Assembly: GCA_946549155.1 (NCBI GenBank)
Contig: CAMNQN010000182.1
Coordinates: forward strand, 1 to 6,868
Direction of reading: 5' to 3'
Length of the DNA: 6,868 nt
Source: an uncultured Lachnospiraceae bacterium
Lineage (GTDB): Bacteria; Bacillota; Clostridia; Lachnospirales; Lachnospiraceae
Shown here: one piece after another, positions 1 through 6,070 of the stretch
Position numbering within the stretch: position 1 is the stretch's first letter
Layout of the letters: every line of letters begins with the position of its first letter
The notes under the pieces: model-generated
What the model saw: only the letters and a program-made list of their open reading frames with translations
What the model was told of the DNA's origin: nothing
The model's database searches: none
Made by a program: the position numbers and the translations under genes

Positions 1-75
1 CAAATTGATAACTATAGTATATCAAATATTAGCCGGAAATGTTGGAATTAATCAGCGTTTCTTGTATCCGGAGCA

Positions 76-144
76 GTTTTCCAGCGGCATCTGCCCACCC
101 GGCCCCGTCTTTTCCTGCGTCCTCCTGATTAACAAAACAAGAAC
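76..144 (-). repeat. Intergenic repeat encoding a small peptide, left copy (inverted relative to the right-end copy)
   Basis: Read on the - strand, this stretch matches bases 6796-6867 on the + strand. Both share a 13-base identical block (GAGGACGCAGGAA), a GTTCTT start, a GTTTTGTTAA block and a CTGGAAAA end; the only gap is one codon (TGT, present only in the right copy). The left copy lies in a 32-codon frame (ATG at 150 down to TGA at 54), whose core reads RTQEKTGPGGQMPLEN and ends CSGYKKR. The right copy reads RTQEEAGAQGHKHLEN. A codon-sized gap and several conservative or silent changes hint that the peptide frame may matter, but no ribosome binding site precedes the ATG. It could equally be a dispersed non-coding repeat or a structured RNA: CCGG/CCGG and GGCAG/CTGCT arms can pair within it. 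Confidence 0.55.
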
Positions 145-159
145 AGCCATTTCAAAAAA

Positions 160-214
160 GTGACCGATTGTCACAGTAAATTGAAACATTTTCAAAATGG
201 GGCTTGATTAATCA
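160..214. promoter_or_regulatory. Cluster of three dyads upstream of ftsZ
   Basis: Three perfect inverted repeats lie in a row. They are GTGAC-CGATT-GTCAC (160-174), TTGAAA-CAT-TTTCAA (181-195) and the 10-bp palindrome TGATTAATCA (205-214). The last overlaps the proposed -35 box of ftsZ, so a protein bound there could compete with RNA polymerase. No regulator is identified. They are AT-rich short dyads, so some may be chance. Confidence 0.35.
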
Positions 215-232
215 GGAAAATACTTATATTAT
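204..232 (+). promoter_or_regulatory. Putative vegetative promoter of ftsZ
   Basis: A TTGATT hexamer (204-209) is followed after 17 bases by TATTAT (227-232), a fair match to the sigma-A consensus TTGACA-17-TATAAT. It sits about 50 bases before the GTG start, in an AT-rich stretch with no competing gene. The overlapping TATATT (225-230) is an alternative -10 with a short spacer. Confidence 0.5.
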
Positions 233-281
233 ATAAGGTATATATGGTTAATGCTGGGGACATTATTAAGGAGGAAACACA

Positions 282-1457
282 GTGTTAGAGATTATGTCAA
301 ATGATACGGAATCCGCGGCCAAGATTATTGTTGTTGGCGTAGGCGGAGCCGGTAATAATGCGGTAAACAGGATGGTAGAGGATACCATTGGCGGAGTAGA
401 GTTCATTGGTGTGAATACAGATAAACAGGCACTTACATTATGCAAAGCCCCCACTACGATACAGATTGGTGAGAAGGTGACCAAAGGTCTCGGCGCAGGT
501 GCGAAGCCGGAGATCGGGCAGCAGGCGGCAGAGGAGAGTGCTGAGGATATACGGCAGGCCATCCAGGGAGCAGACATGGTGTTTGTTACCTGTGGTATGG
601 GAGGCGGCACCGGCACGGGAGCAGCTCCCGTTGTGGCCGGCATCGCTAAGGAGATGGGGATTCTGACTGTGGGTGTGGTGACGAAGCCCTTCCGCTTCGA
701 GGCGAAGGTGCGTATGAACAACGCCCTGTCCGGGATTGAGAGATTAAAAGAGAATGTGGATACCCTTATCGTTATCCCCAATGATAAGCTGTTAGAGATC
801 GTGGACCGCCGGACCACCATGCCGGAGGCCTTGAAGAAAGCGGACGAGGTGCTGCAGCAGGCTGTGCAGGGCATTACTGATCTGATTAACCTGCCGGCAT
901 TGATTAACCTTGACTTTGCGGATGTGCAGACCGTCATGAGCAATAAGGGCATTGCCCATATCGGTATCGGACAGGCCAAGGGTGATGATAAGGCTCTGGA
1001 GGCCGTAAAGCAGGCTGTGTCCAGCCCGCTGCTGGAGACCACCATCGAGGGAGCGTCCCACGTTATCATCAATATTTCCGGAGATATCTCCCTTATGGAT
1101 GCCAACGATGCGGCCAGCTATGTTCAGGAGATGGCCGGCGATAACGCCAATATTATCTTTGGTGCGATGTATGATGATACCTATGCGGATGAGGCCAGCA
1201 TCACGGTGATTGCCACCGGCCTGGAGGATGCGAATAAGCCCGCTCAGAAACCCGGCAGCGTGCGCAGAAATCTGGTGCCGGATTACCGCTATCCGAAGCA
1301 GGAGAGCAGACCGGCGGGAGGATATTCCTTCCAGAAATCCACGTCGCAGAGCACCGCTCCCAAGGCTCCCGCGCCGTCCATGGGACGTTTGAGGACGCCG
1401 GAGAGCAAGGTAGTGGAGAAGGACATCCAGATTCCGGATTTCCTGAAGAGAAACTGA
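282..1457 (+). CDS. ftsZ: Cell division protein FtsZ
   Basis: This is the tubulin-like GTPase that polymerises into the cytoplasmic Z ring at midcell and, in this lineage, at the asymmetric sporulation septum. The 391-residue protein has the expected family length. Visible motifs are GGAGNNAVNRM (21-31) for nucleotide binding, the tubulin signature GMGGGTGTGAAP (105-116), the T7 synergy loop NLDFADV (209-215) that inserts the catalytic Asp into the neighbouring subunit, a variable Pro/Ser-rich linker (about 320-375), and the C-terminal partner-binding peptide IPDFLKRN (384-391). I chose GTG at 282 because AAGGAGG (268-274) lies 7 bases upstream; the ATG four codons later would be too far from it. 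The gene stands alone, with its own promoter and terminator. No ftsA or ftsQ is visible in the window. No damage is seen. Confidence 0.98.
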   Translation: MLEIMSNDTESAAKIIVVGVGGAGNNAVNRMVEDTIGGVEFIGVNTDKQALTLCKAPTTIQIGEKVTKGLGAGAKPEIGQQAAEESAEDIRQAIQGADMVFVTCGMGGGTGTGAAPVVAGIAKEMGILTVGVVTKPFRFEAKVRMNNALSGIERLKENVDTLIVIPNDKLLEIVDRRTTMPEALKKADEVLQQAVQGITDLINLPALINLDFADVQTVMSNKGIAHIGIGQAKGDDKALEAVKQAVSSPLLETTIEGASHVIINISGDISLMDANDAASYVQEMAGDNANIIFGAMYDDTYADEASITVIATGLEDANKPAQKPGSVRRNLVPDYRYPKQESRPAGGYSFQKSTSQSTAPKAPAPSMGRLRTPESKVVEKDIQIPDFLKRN

Positions 1458-1469
1458 TCAGATATTTTG

Positions 1470-1572
1470 TGTGAATTTTATCACAGACATTTTATATGGA
1501 AGAAAGAAGCTATTCTCATTTTGCAGAGGCGGAATGAGGATAGCTTTTTTGATTAATTCACCTGTGATAAAA
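1470..1572. repeat. Inverted repeat bracketing the ftsZ terminator, with a CRP-like half
   Basis: TTTTATCACAG (1476-1486) and CTGTGATAAAA (1562-1572) are exact 11-bp reverse complements lying on either side of the ftsZ terminator hairpin. The left arm also belongs to a perfect TGTGA-N6-TCACA palindrome (1470-1485), the classic form of a Crp/Fnr-family site. The pair could be two operator half sites, the outer stem of a longer RNA fold, or the ends of a small insertion. None of these can be chosen from sequence alone. Confidence 0.4.
1507..1550 (+). terminator. Intrinsic terminator of ftsZ
   Basis: AAGCTATTCTCATT (1507-1520) pairs with AATGAGGATAGCTT (1533-1546), giving a 14-bp stem with a single G-U wobble and a 12-base loop. 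It ends in an uninterrupted run of six T (1545-1550). It lies 49 bases after the ftsZ stop codon and isolates ftsZ from the downstream unit. Confidence 0.9.
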
Positions 1573-1604
1573 AAGTCCACCTTTTTAGAACAGATTCAGA
1601 GGTT

Positions 1605-1631
1605 TTGAAATAGGAACGAATTTTGTAGAAT
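1605..1631 (+). promoter_or_regulatory. Weak candidate promoter of the damaged nucleoside/methyltransferase operon
   Basis: TTGAAA (1605-1610) and TAGAAT (1626-1631) lie just upstream of the strong ribosome binding site AAGGAGG (1649-1655). The spacing is only 15 bases, so the match is imperfect. Some promoter is expected here, because ftsZ is terminated at 1550 and the next start codon is at 1663. An AAAAAG-TCCAC-CTTTTT dyad just upstream (about 1569-1586) could be an operator. Confidence 0.3.
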
Positions 1632-1662
1632 AAAGCTACTTAAAGCGTAAGGAGGTAGTATT

Positions 1663-1776
1663 ATGAAACAAAAAACACTCAAAAAAATCAGTATGGTTTT
1701 GGCAGCGACAGTTGAATTATATTACCGGACAGTCTGTTCCGGTGGGGGTAGGAGTAAAAGAACGTATTTGCAGTGA
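1663..1776 (+). pseudogene. Leader remnant of a secreted (probably ABC substrate-binding) protein, truncated
   Basis: An excellent ribosome binding site (AAGGAGG, 1649-1655, 7 bases from the ATG) starts a 37-codon frame. It begins MKQKTLKKISMVLAAT, a Lys-rich start and hydrophobic run typical of bacterial secretion leaders, and it resembles the beginning of sugar or nucleoside substrate-binding lipoproteins. From about base 1711 the reading changes to unrelated residues (VELYYRTVCSGGG...) and stops at TGA 1774-1776. There is no lipobox and no mature protein. From that same point the sequence codes, in another frame, for the middle of a nucleoside hydrolase. The simplest reading is a deletion that removed the rest of the binding-protein gene, probably the ABC transporter genes, and the start of the hydrolase. 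The transporter identity is inferred from the leader type and neighbours. Confidence 0.6.
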
Positions 1777-2539
1777 GGAGGATGTTCAGGCCGTATTTGC
1801 GAAAAAGCCGTTAAATGGAGGAATCGCATTGGTGCTGAAAACCCTGGAGGAGGCGGTAGAACCTATTGTAATTCATATCGTGGGCTCCTGCCGTGATTTG
1901 GCAGCGGCAATTAGTGAGCGGCCTGATTTGTTTCGGACAAAATGTAAAGCGATTTATCTGAACGCCGGGACAGGGTACGATGATACAAACCTGGAATACA
2001 ATGTGGCGTTGGATGCGTTTTCTTACAGCAAACTTTTTATGGCGCCTTGTCCGGTATACTGGATGCCGTGCTTCCACACGACAAATGTGCTGGAAGTGGG
2101 AGAATACGGGACCTATTATCGCTTCAAGCAGAAGGAGATCCTGCCCTGCTTATCGGAAAAGGTTCAGAATTATTTTATGTATGCGCTGGGAAGGGTCTGC
2201 GATCAGCGCTGGCTGTCTTATCTGGAGCGGCCGGTGGATCAGAGGCTGCTGGAGGCCCATGGAAATCTTTACCGGAATATGTGGTGTACGGGCGGCTTCT
2301 TACATATGGTGGGAAAGACTGTGACACGGGAGGGCAATATTGTTCCGCTTACAACAGAGGGAATACAGCCGGTATTTGAATTTGCGCCTATTAAAGTGAC
2401 CTGTGATGAGAACGGAAGAACCCGCTGGCAGCATACAGAGGAAGCCTCTGACAAATTTATTTTCAGAGTGCTGGATTTAGAGGCGTATGAGGCGGCAATG
2501 ACGAAAGCGCTGAAACAGCTGCTGGAAAAATTACCCTGA
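1712..2539 (+). pseudogene. Nucleoside hydrolase (IUNH family), N-terminally truncated
   Basis: The family hydrolyses the N-glycosidic bond of ribonucleosides to free base and ribose in the cytoplasm. The surviving 275 residues match the middle and end of the fold: PVGVGVK (10-16), the conserved strand and helix PIVIHIVGSCRDLAAA (51-66), LNAGTG (83-88), EYNVALDAFSYSK (95-107) corresponding to the family E-x-N-x-x-x-DP-x-A segment, and PVYWMPC (114-120). The N-terminal calcium- and ribose-binding region (DxDxxxDD, about the first 70 residues of a roughly 310-residue protein) is absent. The only available start is a TTG at 1712 with no ribosome binding site, because the sequence joins the leader remnant just upstream. 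The usual DP is DA here. The stop lies 14 bases before the ribokinase start, as in an operon. Without its metal site the product should be inactive. Family assignment is good; the substrate is unknown. Confidence 0.75.
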
Positions 2540-2553
2540 CGGAGGTAAAACAA

Positions 2554-3476
2554 ATGGACAGAAAACAGATTACGGTAGTGGGAAGCTATAATGTGGGACT
2601 TTTTCTTAAGGGAAAGGACATTCCAACGCCGGGTCAGACTTTGATGGGGGATACTTTTACAGAAGGCGGTGGAGGCAAAGGCTCCAACCAGGCAGTAGCG
2701 GCGGCGAAGCTGGGAGCGGATACTTATTTTGTGGGATGTATAGGAACCGACAATTATGGAAAAAATGCCTTGAAGATGTATGAGGAGCAAAAGATTTCAG
2801 CAAAGTATATTCGCAGGGATGAGAGTATCCATACAGGAATCAGTGTGATTTTTATTGATGAACAGGAAACAATTCCATTATGGTTATTCCCGGGGCAAAT
2901 TACCATCTGTCCAGAGAAGACATTGACGCGGCGGTGCCGGCTATGGAAAAATCGATGATAGTGGGCTTCCAGCTGGAAAATTCCCTGGATGTAGTAAGCT
3001 ATGGGCTGAGAAAGGCATATGCGGCAGGGGCTGTCACACTTTTGGATCCAGCGCCCGCGCAGCCGCTGCCGGATGAGTTATATCCATATATTTCCATATT
3101 AAAACCCAATGAACACGAGGCTGCGATTCTTTCAGGCATTCCGGTAACAGATGCGGAAAGTGCGGAAAAAGCGGGAAAATGGTTCCTGGAGAAGGGGGTA
3201 CGCACCGTGATTATTACTTTGGGAAGCAAGGGTGCGGTTCTGGTTGAAAAAGAGAGGCAGGTATTTTTCCCGTCCATGCAGGTGGAGGCAGTGGACACCA
3301 CAGGAGCAGGTGACTGCTTCAGCGGGGCCTTGATGGCAGGTTTGTCTCAGGGAATGGAGCTGGAGGATGCAATCCGGTTCGCCCATAAAGCGGCGGCCAT
3401 TTCCACCACGCGGCTGGGGGTAATTGAAGCGCTGCCAAGTCAGGAACAGATAAAAGAATTATGGGGGGAATTGTAA
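2554..3476 (+). pseudogene. rbsK: Ribokinase-family sugar kinase, split by a one-base frameshift
   Basis: Ribokinase phosphorylates ribose to ribose 5-phosphate with ATP, the natural next step after nucleoside hydrolysis. The 5' frame (2554-2958) starts at an ATG 7 bases after GGAGGT (2541-2546). It carries the PfkB N-terminal features VVGSYNVG, PTPGQTLMGDTF and GGGGKGSNQAVAAAKLGA. The 3' frame (open across the shift, to 3476) carries LKPNEHEA, VIITLGSKGAVL and the PfkB signature DTTGAGDCFSGAL with its catalytic Asp. The frames change at about 2865: restoring one G after CAG (GG to GGG, 2865-2866) gives DEQGNNSIMVIPGAN and a continuous 307-residue protein of normal ribokinase length. No slippery heptamer is present, so programmed frameshifting is unlikely. 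As written, the product ends after 134 residues without an active site. A base-calling error is the main alternative. The symbol reflects family and context; the sugar is not proven. Confidence 0.85.
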
Positions 3477-3985
3477 TGAAACGACCGGAAATGTCTGTCA
3501 GAGAGCGGATGCTGGCAGTATATCAGGGCCAGGCGGTGGATAAACCGGCTCTTGGAATTTATCAGAGATATCTGCCAAGAGGAGGAAAGGAGACGCAGGT
3601 TCGCCAGAATGGCATGGGGCTAATTTGCTATCATCCGCCGGTGGGGACTTTGTATCAGGAATCCTGTCTGGACGCGGGGGGCGTAGGAAGCGAATATATC
3701 AGCAAACACTATATTACGGATATTGAGGATTATAAAATCATGTCCTATCTGGTGGAAAATACGGTGTTCTCCCCAAACAAGGATTACCTTTCCCACAGTA
3801 TGGAAGACCTTGGAGACGCCGGAGTGATGCTGGCCCGTTTGGACCGCAGCCCTTATCAGAAATGTCTGATAGAATTGGCAGGACCGGAGCAATTCCTGGT
3901 GGATCTGTTTACAGATCCGGAGGAGGTGGAGCCATTGCTGGAGCAGATGGGGGATAAGATGATGGAGGTATGTATGCGCTGCTGA
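3476..3985 (+). pseudogene. Uroporphyrinogen-decarboxylase-family (corrinoid methyltransferase-like) protein, C-terminally truncated
   Basis: The 169-residue frame resembles the N-terminal half of the URO-D/MtaA-MtbA-like family, whose members beside corrinoid activators are generally methyltransferases moving methyl groups to or from a corrinoid protein. Family-like segments are SVRERMLAVYQGQAVDKP, LGIYQRYLPRG and the TDPEEVEPLLEQMGDKMMEV helix. Full-length relatives have roughly 340-400 residues, so the C-terminal half, including the usual zinc-binding residues, is missing. The ATG (3476-3478) overlaps the ribokinase stop as TAATG behind a G-rich ribosome binding site (3463-3468), which shows it was in the same operon. 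The frame ends at TGA 3983-3985, exactly where homology switches in another frame to the B12-activation domain of the next gene. This implies a deletion across the end of this gene, any corrinoid-protein gene between, and the start of the next. The substrate is unknown. Confidence 0.65.
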
Positions 3986-4140
3986 CTGTGGGAGAGAAGA
4001 TCAGCCACAGCAGCACCAGGGCGTTTGCCCAGGGCGATTATGTCAGGGGAATGATGCTGGATGCCATGGCGGATGCGGCACTGTTTTCCATGGAAGCGGG
4101 TCTGCAGCGGGCGCTGAGGCAGCCTGCAAGGAGTGGATAA
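3970..4140 (+). pseudogene. 5' remnant of a B12-activation-like (MetH activation-type) domain, truncated and frameshifted
   Basis: The frame opens at 3958. From an ATG at 3970 it reads MYALLTVGEKISHSSTRAFA and then GDYVRGMMLDAMADAALFSM. This looks like the core of the vitamin-B12-dependent methionine synthase activation-type domain found beside clostridial corrinoid methyltransferases. Roughly the first third of that domain is missing, and the preceding sequence belongs to the URO-D-like gene in another frame. The frame then runs into TAA at 4138-4140. Restoring one G after CAG (4120-4122) continues it as CKEWIRGIERRLEAPRDIP into the next long frame (4182-5960). This is therefore the beginning of that same protein. 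No ribosome binding site precedes 3970. The GxMLLDAMxDAAL-type match makes the domain call fairly good; it rests on recognition, not a search. Confidence 0.6.
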
Positions 4141-4181
4141 GAGGCATTGAGAGAAGGCTGGAGGCTCCGCGGGATATTCCG

Positions 4182-5960
4182 ATGGAGATTCAGCGGGAGG
4201 CCTTTTGGCAATGTGAAGCGGAGCGCACCCTGCAGCTTGGCCTTACGGAGGGCTTTCTGTTTTCCCCACTGAAAACCAGCTGTCAGATCTACATCACCAC
4301 GGAAAATACGGATGTTTTCCGGGCGGCCCATACCTGCAGAAAATGTCCGCAGCTTTCCTGTGCCATGCGCCATGAGGAGCCGTTGGAAATCAGAATCGTC
4401 ACGGAGGAGGGGGAGGAAGGCCAGACCATCGTCTATGAAACCGGGACGGTTTGGGAGGCAATACGGGAGAAAGCAGAGGGAAACTCCTTTCCCTGCGGGG
4501 GAAGCGGGCGCTGCGGAAAGTGCGGGATACAGGTGCTGCAGGGGGAGCTGCCGGTCTCTCGGGAGGATAAGCAGAAGTTTACGCAGGCGGAGCTGGAACA
4601 GGGCTGGAGACTGGACTGCCGCGCAAAACTGGTGGAAAGCATTACGATAAAGCTGGGGTGGCAAAAGGAGACGAAGATACGGGCGGTGGCCGGTTTTTCA
4701 CAGGCGGCGGTGACAGAAGCTATGCCGGAGGAAAAGGTTATTTCGCAAAAGCAGCGGGAGGAATATGGCTTTGCCATTGACCTGGGTACAACGACGCTGG
4801 CGATCCAGTTAATCTCCCTGAGGGACGGCCGGTGTCTGGATACCTATACTGGCTTAAATGGGCAGAGGGACTACGGCGCGGATGTCATTGCAAGGATCCA
4901 GGCCTCCCTTCAGGGGGAAAGGGAAGCGCTGCAGAAACGTATACTCAGGGATCTCTGGACAGGGATGGAGCGTCTGCGGGAAAGGGGCGGGCTGCCCTAT
5001 GAGGCGCTGAAGCGGATTGTATTGGTGGGAAATACCACGATGCTTCATTTGCTTCTGGCCTATCCCTGCGACGGCCTGGGGTGTGTGCCCTTTCAGCCCT
5101 ACTATACAGGGAAAATTCAGATGGCTGCGGCAAAGCTGTTTCCCGAACTGCCCCGGGAAGCAAAGCTTCTTATTTTGCCCGGTATCTCCGCCTTTGTGGG
5201 AGCGGATATTGTCTCCGGGCTATATGCGCTAAAGCTGTATAAGCAGAAGGAAAACTGCCTGCTGATTGACCTGGGGACAAACGGAGAGATGGTACTGGGA
5301 AACCGGGAGGGCTTTCTGGCGGCGTCGGTGGCGGCCGGCCCTGCCTTTGAAGGCGGAAATATCCGCTGGGGAACCGGAAGCATTCCGGGGGCCATAAGCG
5401 GCGCGCACTTTGAACAGGGCGCTTTAACGGTGGAAACGATTCAGAACCAGCCGCCGGTGGGAATCTGCGGAACCGGAGTCCTTGAGCTTACGGAAGCGCT
5501 GCTGAAAGGTGGAATCATTGATGAAACCGGCAGAATCGGGGAGGACTGGTTTGACACCGGTTATCCGGTGGCCGTGAGCCGGGAGGGGCAGCGGATCTGT
5601 CTGACGCAGGCGGATATCCGGGAAATTCAGTTGGCAAAGGCGGCGGTGAGGGCGGGGATTCAGGCTTTGCTGGAGCGCTCCGGCCTTACGGAGCAGCAGC
5701 TTCACCGGGTTTACATCGCCGGAGGATTTGGGTATTATCTGGATGCCGAAAAAGCGATTGCCATCGGAATGTTTCCGCCGGTCTTTTCAGGGAAAATACA
5801 GGCGGTGGGAAACAGTGCGCTTCGCGGAGCCGCAGGACTGCTGCTTCATCCGGAGGAGATGGCGGAGGCGGAGATGGCGGCCGGGGCTGCCAGAGAGATA
5901 GAGCTGTCCACAGATACGGTATTTCAGAACACCTTTATGGAGGCGATGCTGTTCTCCTGA
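4182..5960 (+). CDS. Corrinoid-protein reductive activator: Cys cluster, 2Fe-2S ferredoxin and ASKHA (DUF4445/RACo-like) domains
   Basis: Such proteins use ATP to drive low-potential electrons into a corrinoid methyl carrier that has fallen into the inactive Co(II) state, reactivating it for methyl transfer. Reading from the ATG at 4182 (592 residues), the order is: the end of a B12-activation domain with a CRKCPQLSC cluster (C52, C55, C60); a plant-type 2Fe-2S domain (C105, C111, C114 and C146, in CGGSGRCGKC...RLDC); and an ASKHA ATPase domain with phosphate loops AIDLGTTTLA (199-208) and LIDLGTNGEM (361-370), VGNTTMLHL (282-290) and AGGFGYY (513-519). The 4182 ATG has no ribosome binding site, and the frame is open upstream to about 4125 with domain-like sequence, so it is not the original start. 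The original gene was probably a three-part fusion that began before 3970. The long frame has no internal stop, so damage is recent or an error. RACo has the same 2Fe-2S plus ASKHA layout. The partner corrinoid protein is not in the window. Confidence 0.85.
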   Translation: MEIQREAFWQCEAERTLQLGLTEGFLFSPLKTSCQIYITTENTDVFRAAHTCRKCPQLSCAMRHEEPLEIRIVTEEGEEGQTIVYETGTVWEAIREKAEGNSFPCGGSGRCGKCGIQVLQGELPVSREDKQKFTQAELEQGWRLDCRAKLVESITIKLGWQKETKIRAVAGFSQAAVTEAMPEEKVISQKQREEYGFAIDLGTTTLAIQLISLRDGRCLDTYTGLNGQRDYGADVIARIQASLQGEREALQKRILRDLWTGMERLRERGGLPYEALKRIVLVGNTTMLHLLLAYPCDGLGCVPFQPYYTGKIQMAAAKLFPELPREAKLLILPGISAFVGADIVSGLYALKLYKQKENCLLIDLGTNGEMVLGNREGFLAASVAAGPAFEGGNIRWGTGSIPGAISGAHFEQGALTVETIQNQPPVGICGTGVLELTEALLKGGIIDETGRIGEDWFDTGYPVAVSREGQRICLTQADIREIQLAKAAVRAGIQALLERSGLTEQQLHRVYIAGGFGYYLDAEKAIAIGMFPPVFSGKIQAVGNSALRGAAGLLLHPEEMAEAEMAAGAAREIELSTDTVFQNTFMEAMLFS

Positions 5961-5963
5961 ACG

Positions 5964-5994
5964 GAAAAAGATCCGGCTATGCCGGATCTTTTTC
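5964..5994. terminator. Intrinsic terminator after the corrinoid-activator gene
   Basis: GAAAAAGATCCGGC (5964-5977) and GCCGGATCTTTTTC (5981-5994) form a perfect 14-bp stem closed by a TAT loop, with a T tract built into the 3' arm and an A tract in the 5' arm. It starts 4 bases after the stop codon. The symmetry means it could act in both directions. It separates this unit from spoVAC. Confidence 0.88.
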
Positions 5995-6029
5995 GGGAAA
6001 GAGAAAAAATTAAAATGTTTTGAGGGAGT

Positions 6030-6057
6030 ACTTCGTAGCGTGTGGGAGCTACGAAGT
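6030..6057. repeat. Perfect hairpin 1 of a tandem pair
   Basis: ACTTCGTAGC (6030-6039) and GCTACGAAGT (6048-6057) are exact reverse complements around an 8-base loop. Two further G-U or T-G pairs could extend the stem outward. No T run follows on the + strand, so it is unlikely to be a terminator. The arm sequence matches hairpin 2 at 8 of 10 positions. Confidence 0.6.
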
Positions 6058-6070
6058 GTGAGTTATGAAA

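Noticed and set aside
2..163. Open frame on the + strand from the window edge to TGA at 161-163 as the end of an upstream gene
   Set aside because: Its translation resembles nothing expected upstream of ftsZ, and it lies antisense to the repeat, so it is probably incidental.
150..174. GTGAC-CGATT-GTCAC followed by a T run on the - strand as a leftward terminator
   Set aside because: The stem is only 5 bp, and the only thing upstream on that strand would be antisense to ftsZ. It is more likely an operator-like dyad.
266..1105. A 279-codon open frame on the - strand
   Set aside because: It lies wholly across ftsZ, in a codon pattern produced by ftsZ, and resembles no family.
1475..1600. MITE or transposon ends flanking the ftsZ terminator
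   Set aside because: Only an 11-bp inverted repeat is present. No target-site duplication was found and no transposase is nearby.
2860..2885. Programmed -1 frameshift in the ribokinase gene
   Set aside because: There is no X-XXY-YYZ slippery site, and this kinase family is not known to use one. A lost G is simpler.
3461..3475. ATG at 3461 as the start of the URO-D-like protein
   Set aside because: It lies inside the ribokinase end and overlaps the G-rich ribosome binding site that serves the ATG at 3476.
4182..4184. ATG at 4182 as the true start of the activator
   Set aside because: It has no ribosome binding site, and the frame upstream (CKEWIRGIERRLEAPRDIP) still looks like the same domain.
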